This document shows, piece by piece, positions 9,268-25,567 of a stretch of DNA of 64,000 nucleotides. Position 1 is the stretch's first letter. Every line of letters begins with the position of its first letter. The translations under genes and the position numbers were made by a program. Origin of the DNA: Podospora pseudoanserina (taxonomy: Eukaryota > Ascomycota > Sordariomycetes > Sordariales > Podosporaceae); assembly GCF_035222485.1 (NCBI RefSeq), contig NC_085921.1, positions 1,240,001 through 1,304,000 of the forward strand, given 5' to 3'. The notes under the pieces are model-generated. The model was not told the DNA's origin, searched no databases, and worked only from the letters and a program-made list of their open reading frames with translations.

Positions 9268-12200
9268 GGTGGAATCCGATACTACGTATGCTGGTGATGT
9301 CTTCTGCTGAAAGACGATGAGATTGTATCGCAGAGAAGTGTAGATAATAGAGTAAGTAAGGAGCGTCGAGATCAGTTTGCGGGTCGCCTGTTGCTTGGAA
9401 AGGGGGGAATCAGGCCAGACTCGTTACTGCCCAGTGAATACCTCAAAGCATTGTTGACTTTGTTGAAGAGGTTGTCGAGCACACAATGGCCCCCGTGAAA
9501 GGGTATTCCATCTGAGGAGTGGACAGCAAGGTCGAAACAAGAGCAATGCTGGGATCTCGCCCAGACTCTTAACCATGCACCTGCGTCCCCTCTCAGTCAA
9601 TCAACCCACCGATCCCCCCAGTTCCGCCCGGCTGCGGTCCGGGATCTGCAGAGGAAAAATAATCACAAAATTCTGTCTTGTTTCGTCCGACGGGCGGTCG
9701 CATCCACTCTCTCCAGCGCCCACAACAGCGTCAACCACAGCTCCCGTCTCCGCACCGCCGGGCTCGTGAATAGCGACGGCCGTGTCCTGAGCCGGAGTCG
9801 ATCAGGTCGGGGCGGGGTTTGATGTGGAGGCAGTGGTCGGTGGTGGAAAAGAAGAGGAGAACGGAGGGCCCGGGAGGTGCGTGCGTGGGTGCGTGATGAA
9901 AGTGCCCTTGTCAGGTACCTGGCTGTCAGTCGAAGGTGGATATGGATCAGGATCAGGATCGGATTATCGGGACCCGGCACGGCGGTGATCAACGGCGACG
10001 GTGGCGATGAATTGGGGGTTTTCTGGTCTAATAGGGCAGCAGGATCGACCCCTCTCTTCTCCTGCACTGCTTCTATTCAAAATAATAAAAGAGACGGGAA
10101 CTGGCCTGACGTTGAAATGCAGACGGACAGGGAAGTCGGCGGGAATCTCACTTGTCTAAAATGTGGAATGGGGCCGCATTTAGTCAGGCTGGTGCACGAC
10201 GGGGGCCTGCGCCTGCGGGCGTTCTCGGGCCTAAACTCTGCAGGGAAGCCTCCCCCCACACAAGCAGCAGTAGCATGGAAACGCTAGAGCCCTGCTGCTA
10301 CACTGCACCAGCGCTGCACCACCCTCAACCTCCAACAAGGTACCGTCACCTCACCACGGCGCTGCTGCACCCTATTAGTGGCTGCGGGCCGAGCACATCC
10401 AAGCTCTGTGAAGCACTTCAGAGACCACTGGGCACGCTATGTGACCCTCCGGGACATGAGGGACATGGATCGCGTCCCTGGGTGTGGTTCGCTTCATTAC
10501 GACGGTTCGACTAAGGCATGTATAAACCTGATTCATCCCGGTCCATCATGGCCGTCGACATCTGATAGGCACCTCAGTAAATGCCATGCCACGCCAGCTG
10601 TGCGACTCGACGAGGCAGATACCTTTCAATCACCGACAGACTGACAAAAGAGATAAAAGAGACCAGAGACCAGAGAGACAAGAGAGACTAGAGAGACACA
10701 CAGTATTATGTGCCGGGCGATGTGCCGTCACCCGCCGCCCGAAGAATCAGAATAGCACAGCAACACAAGGAAAACCTCTGACCTGAGGGACATGTGCGGG
10801 ACCTGTGAACACAAGCAGCAAGGGTCAGGGCAGGGCAAAGGCAGGGTCGGTTGTCTATCCCATGGATGCGAGTCGCAGCATGCAGACTCCAATCATCTCA
10901 TCTGGAGCCTACTTCTGGGCGTCTCCCACATCAGGTTGGGTGAGTGGGTGTGTTGGACAGCCCGTCTTCGTATCAATCTTGCATTTTTCTGGAAAACATC
11001 CCTATCCCGTGCCCCTCATTCTTCCCTCGGCAAACTCGGCCCAGTCTTCCTTTCCCCTCCCAGCTCTACGACGCAGAATATGACAGCTCTCCTCGCTTCA
11101 TCATGATGTTTTGGGGTGCAGTTGCAAGCAGCATTGCGTGGCATGGCTGTGTCAATACTGGGGTGGATGTGTGTGAGCACCACAGGCAGATCCAAAACCC
11201 ATCCCACCATTCACCCCGCAGATGGCCCTTTTCAAAAGTCGACTGGTGGAAAGCCTCATGCAAGGTTAAACCTCTCAAGACCCGCATCAGACATTATCAC
11301 ATCTACGGTCTGTTACTGTTTTCAGCGTCTATTTGTTTCTTACTAAATAGACTTCCCCTTGGGGTCTGATCGGGGTCCCAATGGTCACCAAACTGGCCCG
11401 CCCCCTCATGCCATGCTCGATCCTATATACATACTTCACGCCGTCAACCTACCTCACCTACCGGCCTACTATCCAGCTTGGTTACATCCACCCAACCCTC
11501 TCCATTCCCATTGCTCACTCGCAGAAGCTCAGAGGATAGCCCTATATGTAAGGTTCCGTATCACCCACCACACATGCTCGCACTATACTGTGATAACAAG
11601 TGACAGCCAAGACACCAATCCATCAACGAGTGAGATCAGTCAGAACAGAAAATCCCCAGAAACCAGTCGGTGAGAACCCAATCCAACCACCCCAAGGTCC
11701 CAACCGCCTTACTCACCACACCATCCCCCGTCTTTCTTCATCCCCCCGGACTCCGTACATTACTACCTAACCCAACCATGCAACCTACTTTCGGTGTACG
11801 TTGTCTGAGATTGAGGGTCACTCTTTCTCATGGCTGAGGAACCAAACATCAGGTAATTCTGAGCCCGCCCTCACTGAACCAAAGATGGTCACCTGCAAAA
11901 GCTCTGCATGCCTACTGCCACCCGGCGCATATTCCGGCGGCACTTGCGGCACTTGAGTGTCTCTCGTTTCTGCAGAAGGGAAATCTGGGAGTTTCAACCT
12001 CACCTCACTACTCTCTCACACTCACCCTCAAAAAGATACCCCAATATTCTAAACATACCCAACAACCCCACGGTAACACCAAACGCCCATCATTCACTCA
12101 CTGATCTGTGACCCTTGAAACGTATCCCCTCCTGCCGTGAGCCGTTGTCACTCACCCCGTCCCACCCTCCTTCCTCTCTGTGAATCACAACAGTGACAGT

Positions 12201-14314
12201 GACTTGCATAAAAAATACTTAGCATAATGTACCTTACCTGCCAAGGCATGAAAGAATAGCAAACAACCACCGCAATTCCTCGAATCCAAAGCCATGAATC
12301 AACGGATCCGGCCCGAAAGAAAGAAACCAGAACCCCCCATGAACAAACGGTTGATCAACACCCAGCTGCGCCATCCTATCTTACTTACATAGTTACCCGT
12401 GTCCTCGCCTCGTCATGCGCCTCTTCTGTGCCATTCGGTATGGACCAATGCCATGCCATAATCCCATCTCAACACCACGAACATACTTGAATCTTCGATA
12501 AACCACCCCCATTGTTAGAAACATCATTGCAACTATCCTGCACGTCTTCTTCAAGACGTTGAATTGTCATGTATGTAAACTGAGGCAGCCAGGTACAACC
12601 TCAGCCCTACGACTGAACTGGCCACGTAATTATGTCTCCCAACTATGAGACCTGCTGTGCCTCAAACCCTTCGGTATCCTTCACTCTTGGCCTTCATCCT
12701 TTCATCAAAATCCGAACCGAACCGCTCGCACCCAAACATTTGAACCTCCCGCACCGGAACCTCATCCCCTTTAGATAGATTCCCAAGTTCCAAATGCTCA
12801 AAAGAAACTCGCTAGACCCGTGAAACAATAAGATGCTTATACCACGGCACAGAAGAACCATGAGCCTTGACCGTGAACCTGGCGCCGAAAAAATACAACA
12901 TTTTGAAGATGATCAGGAGAAAAGAGACACACATTCATTACCCAATCTTCAAATCCCTAGCTGGCATTTCCAAGCCAAAATTCCTCTTAACCCCCTTCTT
13001 AAACCCTCCTGGACGGTCAGAACAAGCGTTAAGAAGACATCCTAGATCAAGCCCATTCACACTCATCGCGAACCCATAGTCAAAACTCATACCAACACCT
13101 TGCCAAATCCCACGAGAACATCATTTCGACAAAATAAAAAAGTTAACGATTTTCTACACGAAAGAGCAACACCATCCCACCCGTATAATAGGACAAAAAG
13201 AGAACTAGGAACCGCGTCGTATAAAACCAAAGCCTTAGAAGAGAGAAATAGATGAACAGAAACACCCTCGACTTCTCCTTTCATGACCCCTAGATGCAAG
13301 TTTAAACCTTGCATTCGCCATCTTTGAAAAAGCCATGTTGATCATTTCATATCCCGCCCTCCACTCTGCACCCTCCACTCCCCCCAAGACCATACATAAA
13401 AGTCACTCGTCCCGAAACACGCCAATGGAATCCTAAACTTTATCCAAAGTAGTAAGCCATCATCAAGTCATCAAATCTACCTACATATCAGAGCACTTCT
13501 CAACAGAGCACCACCACCATCACCACCAACAAACAAGCCCCCAGCTATCGTCAACATACAAACCAGTGATTTTTCCCCAACTGGAAATGAAACCATGATA
13601 AATGGCCTAACACGAACATTCTGAAGCTGGTGGCGCCCTCACCTCGTATCACCCGGAAACAAAACTCCACGAACCTGCAACACACCACACCAGGCATGCT
13701 CTCAATGCCAGTGGCATCATCTCGTATCTACTACTTACAGCACTGGACATCAATCACACTCGTCAGACAACAACAGCAAGAAAGGACCTCGACTTCCACA
13801 GCGCCTACACACGCCCCTCCAACAAGCCATAGCGAGTAATCAGACGGGACGCAAATATCAATCTTCCGGAACAAGATAATGAAACCCAAAAGTCATATCG
13901 AAAGCAAGGTCAAAGGTTTGGGGTGAACGTCAGGGTCTGGTTTCTTCTTCATCTTGGTGTGTTATTTGGTATAGGTATGGGTATCTCGGGGCGAACTGTT
14001 TCATCAGGGAGCGGCAAAAAAGGAACACGGGATAGGCGCGGTTCACCCATTAAAGGGCTCAACAACTCCTTTGGAAAAAAGGTCCTCTGTGTGTGTCGTA
14101 ATTTCCCCCGTCCCAAAAAGCAGCAAAGCAATTCGCACCTATCCCCGGAAAGCCAAAACATATGTACTGGCAAGACCATGCTCGGCCACGAATCATCTTC
14201 TTTTGATTTGATTTGCCGTAGTCTGGCAAGCCTGATGTAAAGCAAGCCCTGAACTCCTAATCACATGCCAAGAGAATCCCAATCCGACCATATTTTTTAT
14301 CGTAAACGACGCGC
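9268..14314. other. Gene-free block upstream of OGT (5.0 kb)
   Basis: No ORF here shows a recognisable family, and I see no tRNA or rRNA. It must hold the OGT promoter and leader near 9268-9700 and the RPL12 3' flank near 14.0-14.3 kb. The plus strand is pyrimidine-rich from about 11.4 to 12.5 kb. There is a GAGA-type repeat at 10646-10702. The span could hide non-coding transcripts that the sequence alone cannot show. Confidence 0.5.
10646..10702. repeat. Degenerate GAGACC/GAGACA repeat
   Basis: Repeated gagac/agaga units over about 57 bp of polypurine-biased sequence in the OGT upstream block. It is a candidate GAGA-like promoter element or simple satellite. Confidence 0.6.
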
Positions 14315-15185
<871 letters not shown>

Positions 15186-15736
15186 GGTGTCGGCTGGTTA
15201 TCTGACGACGGACTTGGGTGTGTTCGTGGTGAGTGCGGCCGGGCCAAGTATCAAGACGACGAAATCAAAAATCGCAGTTGTGGGTTTTGCCGACCTGCCC
15301 TAAGAAAATTGATTGTGTGGCTGATTGAGGTTTGGCGGGGCCTGCAAGGTTGTAGCCACAGTTTCATGGAGGGGAAGCTCCCACCAGCCACACGGACCCA
15401 CCTCTTGGCGATATGCAAGTCGGTTGCTTCCCCTGGGTGAGCCTCTCTGGAGATAACGAACCGAGCTCGATTCAATGGACCAAAGCGCATGCAAAGGAAT
15501 GGGAAATATCTGCTTTTGATATTGAGAAATATTTCAATTATCGAGGTCACATACTGTGCAACGCTTCCACCCCTGCCTCAACTGCATCAAAAGGCACATC
15601 ACATGTTTCCAAAAACGCCGTTTTCTCTGGTATAGATTCCGTAACACTACGCTAAACAAATCACAAAACCATCTTTCTAGTAATGAGTAAATCCCGGGAT
15701 CGGGCTGAATTACCCTCCCACACTCTAACAACCACA
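15186..15736. other. RPL12 promoter / SEC23 3' flank
   Basis: 551 bp between the SEC23 stop and the RPL12 ATG, both on the minus strand. It holds the RPL12 leader and promoter. No additional gene seen. Confidence 0.6.
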
Positions 15737-19161
<3,425 letters not shown>

Positions 19162-21307
19162 ATGGCGGCGAAATCTTTTCTGTTCCTGTGGTGTTTTCTA
19201 ACTGCCAAGATCTCACTAAGCCATCGGATTGGTCCTCGACAAGCAGATGGCGATGTTGACGACCAAGTGTTTTTGAGGAGAGCATTCCATTCCTGTAAGT
19301 CAAGTTTCTTGGGTAGTCGTTGTTGGGCTCCCGCTGATACGATGCCATACAAACAGCGGCCGTGTTGAACGGATGGGTGTACATCGACGGAGGCGAGTTC
19401 TCCTACAAGAGCGGAAGCAACATTGTCTACCAGTACTGTAAGCCACCTGTGCAATTTGTAGAACTCTGTCTATGAGCTGACGGCTTGCAGCAAATACATT
19501 GCTATCCATTGATCTTTCGAAGGACTGGCCCAATGATACGATCGACATACAATCGTCTTCCAAGCCGGAAGGTGTCCCGAACTTGCGAAACGGTGGCATC
19601 TGGGTCGACGAGAAGAATGGAGTTCTATACACGGGGTTTGCCGGGACAGAGCCCTTCTTTGGTGATGGAGCGCTCTGCTCACAGGGTCTGTGGTCATTCG
19701 TTCCAAATGGATCAGGCGGGGGTGACTGGAGAAATTTGAACGATACTGCCGACCCCGGTTTCGTGAACCTCCCACGGCCCTACAAAGGACAAACAAGCAG
19801 TGGCGATGGCCGGGGCTTCTTTCTCGGCGGTATGTCTAATGGAGAGCATCTAGGGCTGTAGCTAACATCTCTCCTGGGTAGGCGTCATCAGCAATGAGAC
19901 GGGCCAGGAGACCACCCTCAGCAACCTCGACACCTACGATTTTGCCACCAACAAACTCACAAATCAGACGGTGTCTGGCGCGTTTACTCGGGGATTGGAA
20001 CGGTATGGAGGCCTGATCTACGTGCCCAACTTTGGAAATCGCGGAATCTTGATCAATGTAGGCGGTGAGCAAGGTGGACGAGGACGAGTCGAGACCGACG
20101 AGTTGATATCTTTTCGGCGAGTCCAGGTATACGACCCAGAGAGTCAGACATGGTTTGAACAAAAGACGAGCGGCAATACTCCTCAACCTCGTAAGCAATT
20201 CTGCATTGCCGGCCTGGCATCCAACAATCATACTTATGAGGTGCTGGTCTACGCGGGCTGGGAAGGGCAATATGGGTCGTCGTCGCTGTCCTATGACAGT
20301 GCCTTTGTGCTTACACTTCCTGGATTTCATTGGGTCAAAGCAGACTATCCGTCACATAACCCACGACACGGCCTGACCTGCAACCCTGTTGGCGGAAGTC
20401 AAGTCTTGATTATCGGTGGTGTTGACACAACACAACAAGCTGACAGCTCAGGCGCACAACAACAACGCCAGCAGCGGAACGGTTCCTCAGATAACATATC
20501 CGATTACATTAGTGCTTTCAGCACCCCTGATCCTTTCCACCGAGGATTGGCGATATTTGACATGCATGCCATGGGTTGGAACACCTCGTATACAGCGAAT
20601 CCTGCCGTTTATGCGCCCGCTCCAGAAGTTCAGGATTATTACAATACCAGGTAAGCCGAATCCAACCAGAGGTACGAGGCTTGACGCTAACACTTCTATT
20701 TAGGGGCCTCAAGCCAGAAGCAGGCTTCGCCTCACCGGAACTCGAACACATATTCTCCATCGCCCGTTTTGACAACAACCCAGACGAGAGCCCAGCCAGC
20801 TACGGGCGCGGAAGTAATACAGCTGCCATTGCGGGAGGGGTAGTCGGAGGCGTTGTTGTACTAGCCGCAGTATTCGGTTTATTTCTGTTCTTCAGGCGCA
20901 GACACAAGAAAGAGTCACTGCCATCCACGGTTGTGGGTCAATCTATCAGTTCTCACACGGCCTACGACAAGCCCCCGACGTTGTCGTCACTGCATTGGCA
21001 GGAGCTGGCAGTGGTTGGTAATGAGCAGCCACATCCTGAGTTGCCAGTGGAGGGTCATGAACAGCCCCATCCAGAACTACCTGTGACTGGACACGAGAGG
21101 CCCCGGATTGAGCTACCACCGGAGGTGAAACCTGAGAAGCAGCAGGAGGCGGTTCCAGCACCACCAGCAGAGCCGGAACCTGTGGAATTGCATGGGGACA
21201 GTCTGGTCCTGAGCGAGCTGTCTCCTAGGTCGCAGGACATCATGAAGAACTTCAAGTTCCCGACTGAGCATATCCAGAAGCCACTTTCTCGGACAAAGAG
21301 TTTGTGA
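19162..21307 (+). CDS. Membrane-anchored kelch-repeat (galactose-oxidase-like propeller) protein
   Basis: A probable cell-surface type I membrane protein of 641 residues in five exons: 19162-19294, 19357-19437, 19491-19829, 19882-20650 and 20704-21307. It has a signal peptide at residues 1 to about 20 (MAAKSFLFLWCFLTAKISLS) and then an ectodomain with kelch-type blades. Examples are GWVYIDGGEF, GGIWVDEKNGVLY, RYGGLIYVPNFG plus GILINVGGE, VYAGWEG and VLIIGGVD. A Gly/Val-rich transmembrane helix lies at about 480-504, followed by a basic RRRHKK stop-transfer. The 137-residue cytosolic tail contains imperfect repeats GHEQPHPELPV (three units) and a Pro/Glu-rich stretch. Such proteins are common in Pezizomycotina but have no assigned ligand. 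No catalytic Tyr/Cys of galactose oxidase is assignable by eye. Confidence 0.85.
21011..21118 (+). repeat. Tandem repeat in kelch-protein tail
   Basis: Three imperfect 36-nt units encode versions of G(N/H)E(Q/R)P-P-ELP in the cytosolic tail: NEQPHPELPVE, HEQPHPELPVT and HERPRIELPPE. Confidence 0.8.
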
Positions 21308-21877
21308 TTACTCGCCGGTCACGTCAAGATATCTTTTTTGGTGAAGGTCTTGGTTTCAGGGGTTCAGGGCTAAGGCAGATTGAGGGCGTTGAGTTGATGA
21401 TTTTGCTGATGTCACCATTTTCGCTCGACTGATGACAGTGTGAAATTTGTATTCGCTCGCACGGAGTTTCTATATTAATACGATAGAACAGTGTCAGTAT
21501 TTCAATTGCACGGTCGTATTCCTCTTTGCCTTACTGGTGAGTCGCTTGATTCGTCGCATCCATCTGAACTTCACTCCAGCATGGGAGCTGCTGCTCCCGT
21601 CTCCATGCACGTCATTGAAGCGACAGGGAACCCCCGGCGATGCAGCCGCAGCGGGCATGGAGCTTGTTGCTTCATCGCCATTTACTATATTCACCATAAG
21701 CTTTTGAGCTACCATTCGCGACTTTGGAATTACTCTACCACTTTCATCTGAATCATAGCTCTCATGTCCCATTGTTGGATATATCCATTTTGAAGCTCCT
21801 TCTTACAGTACTATCTGGATGTCCTCCGCAGTACACGATGATCACTCATATTTCTCACAACTGCGCAATACCAAAAA
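21308..21877. other. Intergenic, kelch protein / POL4
   Basis: Holds the 3' flank of the kelch gene and the promoter of POL4, both plus strand. No gene seen. Confidence 0.6.
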
Positions 21878-23734
21878 ATGCCAGCAGACCTTGATTTTCC
21901 CGTTATTTTCCTCCTACCTAGTCATCTAGGATCCGAAGAGCTTCAAGAACTCGTAGAGCAAATACCTACTCTGACTTACGACATCAACGAGGCAGAGGTC
22001 ATTCTCGGAAAGATTTCTCGCAAAGAGCGCGCGCTGTTTGAGCTGAGAAAGCGCAAGCTTGTCACTGAAGAAGTGGAAAAAGATGAACGCACACCTCCAG
22101 CCTCACCTCCTCGGAAGCGAATCCGACTGTCAGCGACTCCGGCCCTTGGGAGTTCAGATCTCGACTCTGACACCTGCTCAGAAGGGGAGATCCAACGCCG
22201 TCTTGTAGGACCAGTTTCCGTTCCCAAAGTCGAACCGACCGTCAAAGTTGCCAAGTTATCTTGGTTCACCGACTCCCTTTCCGCCGGCGAGGTCCTCCCT
22301 CTAGACGACAAATATGCCATCTACCGCGGCCGCAAAGCCATGCAGCCACCCCCTGCTCCAGCTTCAGTCCAAACCATACCTACTAAATCCACCTCCAACC
22401 TCTTGACGCGAGCGCATGAAGACTCCCACCCGCGTACACCTCCTTCCTCTCAAAAGCGATACTCCTCCCAGGGTTCCTCCCAAAAACCAGGCTCAACCTA
22501 CGCCTCCCACCCAGTCACCAAAACCCCCAAACGCCCTGCCTTATTAAGGCAGACAACCTCTGAACACGACCTAGACACCCATCTCCCCCCCATCCCCCCT
22601 TGCCTGCACACAACCTACTCGTGTCAACGCTCCACCCCAGCCAACCCCCCAAACCAAGACTTCATCTCCCTCCTCCTCCAAATCCGCCTCGCGCGCACCC
22701 TGACTGGGGATAAAATCGGCGTCCGCGCCTACAGCTCTGCCATAGCAACAGTAGCAGCGTACCCTTTTCCCTTCCAGACCCAAAACGAAGTCGCCCGGCT
22801 CCCCGGCTGCGGCCAAAAGATCGCGTTGCTATACCAAGAGTACAAAACCAGCGGGACACTCAAAGAAGTGGAGGAGTACGAGTCCGACCCCAAGCTTCAG
22901 GTTCTAAAGTTGTTTTATGATATCTGGGGCGTGGCAGAGACGACAGCAAGGGAGTTTTACGACAAGGGGTGGAGGGACATTGACGATGTGATCGAGTATG
23001 GGTGGGATGGGTTGACAAGGGTGCAGCAGATTGGTGTGAAGTATTATGACGAGTTCTTGCTCAAGATACCGAGGAGAGAGGTGGAGGAGATTGGGGGGGT
23101 TATACTGAAGGAGGCGAATAAGATTGCGGAGGGGTTTGGAATGGTTATTGTTGGGGGGTACAGGAGGGGGAAGAAGGAGTCGGGGGATGTGGATGTTGTG
23201 CTTTCGCATCGGGATGAGGAGGCCACGAGGGGGTTTGTGGAGAGGATTGTTGTTGGGTTGGAGAGGAGGGGGTATATCACTCATACGCTGCTGCTGAGCA
23301 CGGCAAATACGGAACGGGGACAGGAACCGGTTGCTTGGAAGGGGGACTCGAGGGTGGCGGGGAGCGGGTTTGATACTTTGGATAAGGCGCTGGTTGTGTG
23401 GCAGGATCCGAATTATGAGGGGGGGGGGAGGAATACCAATCCGCATAGGAGGGTGGATATCATTATTAGTCCTTGGAAAACGGCTGGGTGTGCGGTTATG
23501 GGGTGGACGTCGGGGACGACGTTTCAGAGGGATTTGAGGAGGTATTGTAAGAAGGAGAAGGGGTTGAAGTTTGATAGCTCTGGGGTGAGGAGCAGGAAGG
23601 ATGGGGCTTGGGTTGATCTGGAGAGTGATCCTGTTACGGGGGAGCCGGCGCCGGATATGTTGACGGCGGAGAGGAGGGTGTTTACGGGGGTTGGGCTGGA
23701 GTGGAGGGAGCCGGAGGAGAGGTGCACGAATTGA
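21878..23734 (+). CDS. POL4: Family X DNA polymerase (fungal Pol4, pol beta/lambda-like)
   Basis: A gap-filling DNA polymerase for end joining and base-excision repair in the nucleus: 618 residues, a single exon, with an AAAAATG start context. An N-terminal BRCT-like segment (about residues 5-160) runs from VIFLLPSHLGSEEL to WFTDSLSAGEVLPLDD. A Ser/Pro-rich linker follows (about 165-255). The 8-kDa and fingers region has helix-hairpin-helix elements at LPGCGQKIALLYQEY (about 307) and WGVAETTAREFYDKGW. The palm motif GGYRRGKKESGDVDVV supplies Asp437 and Asp439, and RRVDIII supplies Asp527, completing the three metal-binding aspartates. GWTSGTTFQRDLRRYC matches the thumb motif (GWTGS..FNRDLR..). 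Codon composition switches abruptly around 22,900. A G10 run in the CDS (23419-23428) encodes Gly. Confidence 0.95.
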   Translation: MPADLDFPVIFLLPSHLGSEELQELVEQIPTLTYDINEAEVILGKISRKERALFELRKRKLVTEEVEKDERTPPASPPRKRIRLSATPALGSSDLDSDTCSEGEIQRRLVGPVSVPKVEPTVKVAKLSWFTDSLSAGEVLPLDDKYAIYRGRKAMQPPPAPASVQTIPTKSTSNLLTRAHEDSHPRTPPSSQKRYSSQGSSQKPGSTYASHPVTKTPKRPALLRQTTSEHDLDTHLPPIPPCLHTTYSCQRSTPANPPNQDFISLLLQIRLARTLTGDKIGVRAYSSAIATVAAYPFPFQTQNEVARLPGCGQKIALLYQEYKTSGTLKEVEEYESDPKLQVLKLFYDIWGVAETTAREFYDKGWRDIDDVIEYGWDGLTRVQQIGVKYYDEFLLKIPRREVEEIGGVILKEANKIAEGFGMVIVGGYRRGKKESGDVDVVLSHRDEEATRGFVERIVVGLERRGYITHTLLLSTANTERGQEPVAWKGDSRVAGSGFDTLDKALVVWQDPNYEGGGRNTNPHRRVDIIISPWKTAGCAVMGWTSGTTFQRDLRRYCKKEKGLKFDSSGVRSRKDGAWVDLESDPVTGEPAPDMLTAERRVFTGVGLEWREPEERCTN

Positions 23735-24564
23735 TGATGACAGTACTGTCTAAAGAATACCGGTGGTCTGGTTAGAGTTGAATTGCGTGATTGTACTAAT
23801 CGTGACTGTAAGCTCTCTGGTTGGGTGGTGCGGACTTATACACACACAGCCAAGTGCTGGTGGCAACTGTACGTGATCTTCTGCAGTTGGCGGGCGGGGG
23901 CGGTTACACCCGCTGTAGCCCGGCTTTAAATTTCAATTCGGCCGCGGGTAGTCACCAACCGCGAACTCCTTTCCATCAATTCCTCCACTACCGTATCACC
24001 TCGGAAACTTTTTACAAAGGGAATGGGAACAATTGCACCGGCCAAGGCGCTGAGACACGGAAGTCGGGCGAAAGCAACCTCCGTGTACGTTGCAATTCAT
24101 TGACGCTAAGACCACCAATTAGCCAGAAAAGAGATTTTGAATGTGGGGTAGTAGAGGACAGGCAATGGGTGATGCGTTGATGATGTTTACGTAGCATCTT
24201 GAGGAGAGGGGACGGATGGGGGACTGCGTGTCTGTGTTACCTGCGTAGGTAAGGGCTTATAAATTCGGGGGGAATGTTTGCCTGTTGTATGTAGTCTTGA
24301 AAAAGTACAAGGCAAATCGAACGGTTTTGACGGTTTGTTGCTCTTTGGAAGCAAGGAGAAGCTTCTTTGGGTACAGTATAGGTAGGGGTACTATCGGCAG
24401 TGGTTTATATACCCATCCCGCTAGCCCTTTCGATCTTCAAGTCGCTCGCTGGCTGTCCACTTCTAACCTCAATCTCAAAACCTCACCTCATTCTACAACA
24501 ACCTCGACTTCACCTCTCACCCACCTCGCTTTCCACCACACTCACCAATACAACACAGTCAAAA
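23735..24564. other. Intergenic, POL4 / MAPEG gene
   Basis: POL4 3' flank, then the promoter and a C/T-rich leader (24,420-24,560) of the MAPEG gene. The reading frame is open back to 24400 but has no family features there. Confidence 0.6.
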
Positions 24565-25073
24565 ATGGCCCCCATCACCCTCACCCTCCCCTCCGACTAC
24601 GGCTACGTCCTCCTCGCCGCCTCCTCCACCTTCTTCATCAACACCCTCCATGCCGTCCTCACCTCCAAAGCCCGCAAGGCCTCGGGCATCAAGTACCCCG
24701 TCTCCTACGCCTCCAACGACCTCGCCGAAAAGGACCGCAAGGCCTACCTCTTCAACTGCGCCCAGCGCGCCCACAACAACTTCACCGAGAACCTCACCCC
24801 CTTCCTCGGCTCCCTCCTCATCTCTGGGCTCCAGTACCCCAAGTTTGCCGGCGCCCTCGGCGGCCTCTGGGCTTTTGCCAGGGTGTTGTTTGCTTTGGGG
24901 TATACCAGCAAAGGACCAGAGGGGAGGATGATGTAAGTTTTATTTTCTCTTTCTAAGATGTGATGGGTACTGACAGTATTAATAACAGTGGTTCTCTCAT
25001 CGGCTCCCTCACCGACTTTGTCCTCAAGTTCACTGCTGCTTATACTGCCGTTGGCTTTGCCCTTCAGTGGTGA
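24565..25073 (+). CDS. MAPEG-family membrane protein, MGST3-like
   Basis: A small integral ER or outer-mitochondrial membrane enzyme, 150 residues. Exons are 24565-24932 and 24989-25073; the intron at 24933-24988 has GTAAGT and an AACAG acceptor, joining GRMI to GSLIGSL. There are four hydrophobic segments. The signature FNCAQRAHNNFTENLTPFL corresponds to the FNC.QRAHQN..E element of MGST3/FLAP. In the family this helix binds glutathione and detoxifies lipid peroxides or makes leukotriene-like conjugates. The native substrate here is unknown. The length matches MGST3 (about 150). I chose the ATG at 24565 (AAAAATGG context), because the in-frame extension upstream is Pro/Ser/Thr-rich and non-conserved. 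Confidence 0.9.
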
Positions 25074-25567
25074 CTTTGGGAAATGTGGGGGTTGCCGTTG
25101 ATTCATTGGGAGAGATCTTGGTGATCGATTGAGTCCGGCAGCGAAATGTGTTATAAGCTCTTGTTTTTTGTGATGAGCTTGATAGGGAATGGTAATTATT
25201 TGTGGAAAAAACTAGATGGCCGATTTCTGACGACTGTTTGGCTCCAAGGCACAGGTGATATGATACATTCAACAACAGCTGGCATATGAGATGTACTAAA
25301 TTAGCCAGGAGAATGTGCTATGATGTCTTTGAGTACACACACAAGTATTGTTACAGAATGTACTAGTTACACGCACATATATACCCCTCCCATCGTTCCC
25401 TTGTCCCTTGAAATTCCTGGGGTATGTATGCCATGCATAATTTTTTTTACACCACCGACGCCGCCCACATACCCTTTCCCTGTCCCTTTCTTGTTTTTCT
25501 TTGGGAGATCATATCTATTAAACAACAGCCCACCTGTCTAGACGCCCACCCCCCCGTCTATTTTCCT
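25074..25567. other. Convergent intergenic region, MAPEG / PET127
   Basis: Contains both 3' flanks. AT-rich toward the MAPEG side and C/T-rich toward PET127. No gene seen. Confidence 0.6.

Noticed and set aside
24400-24564. 55-residue N-terminal extension of the MAPEG protein
   Set aside because: Low-complexity and not expected in a family of about 150 residues; the ATG at 24565 has the better context.
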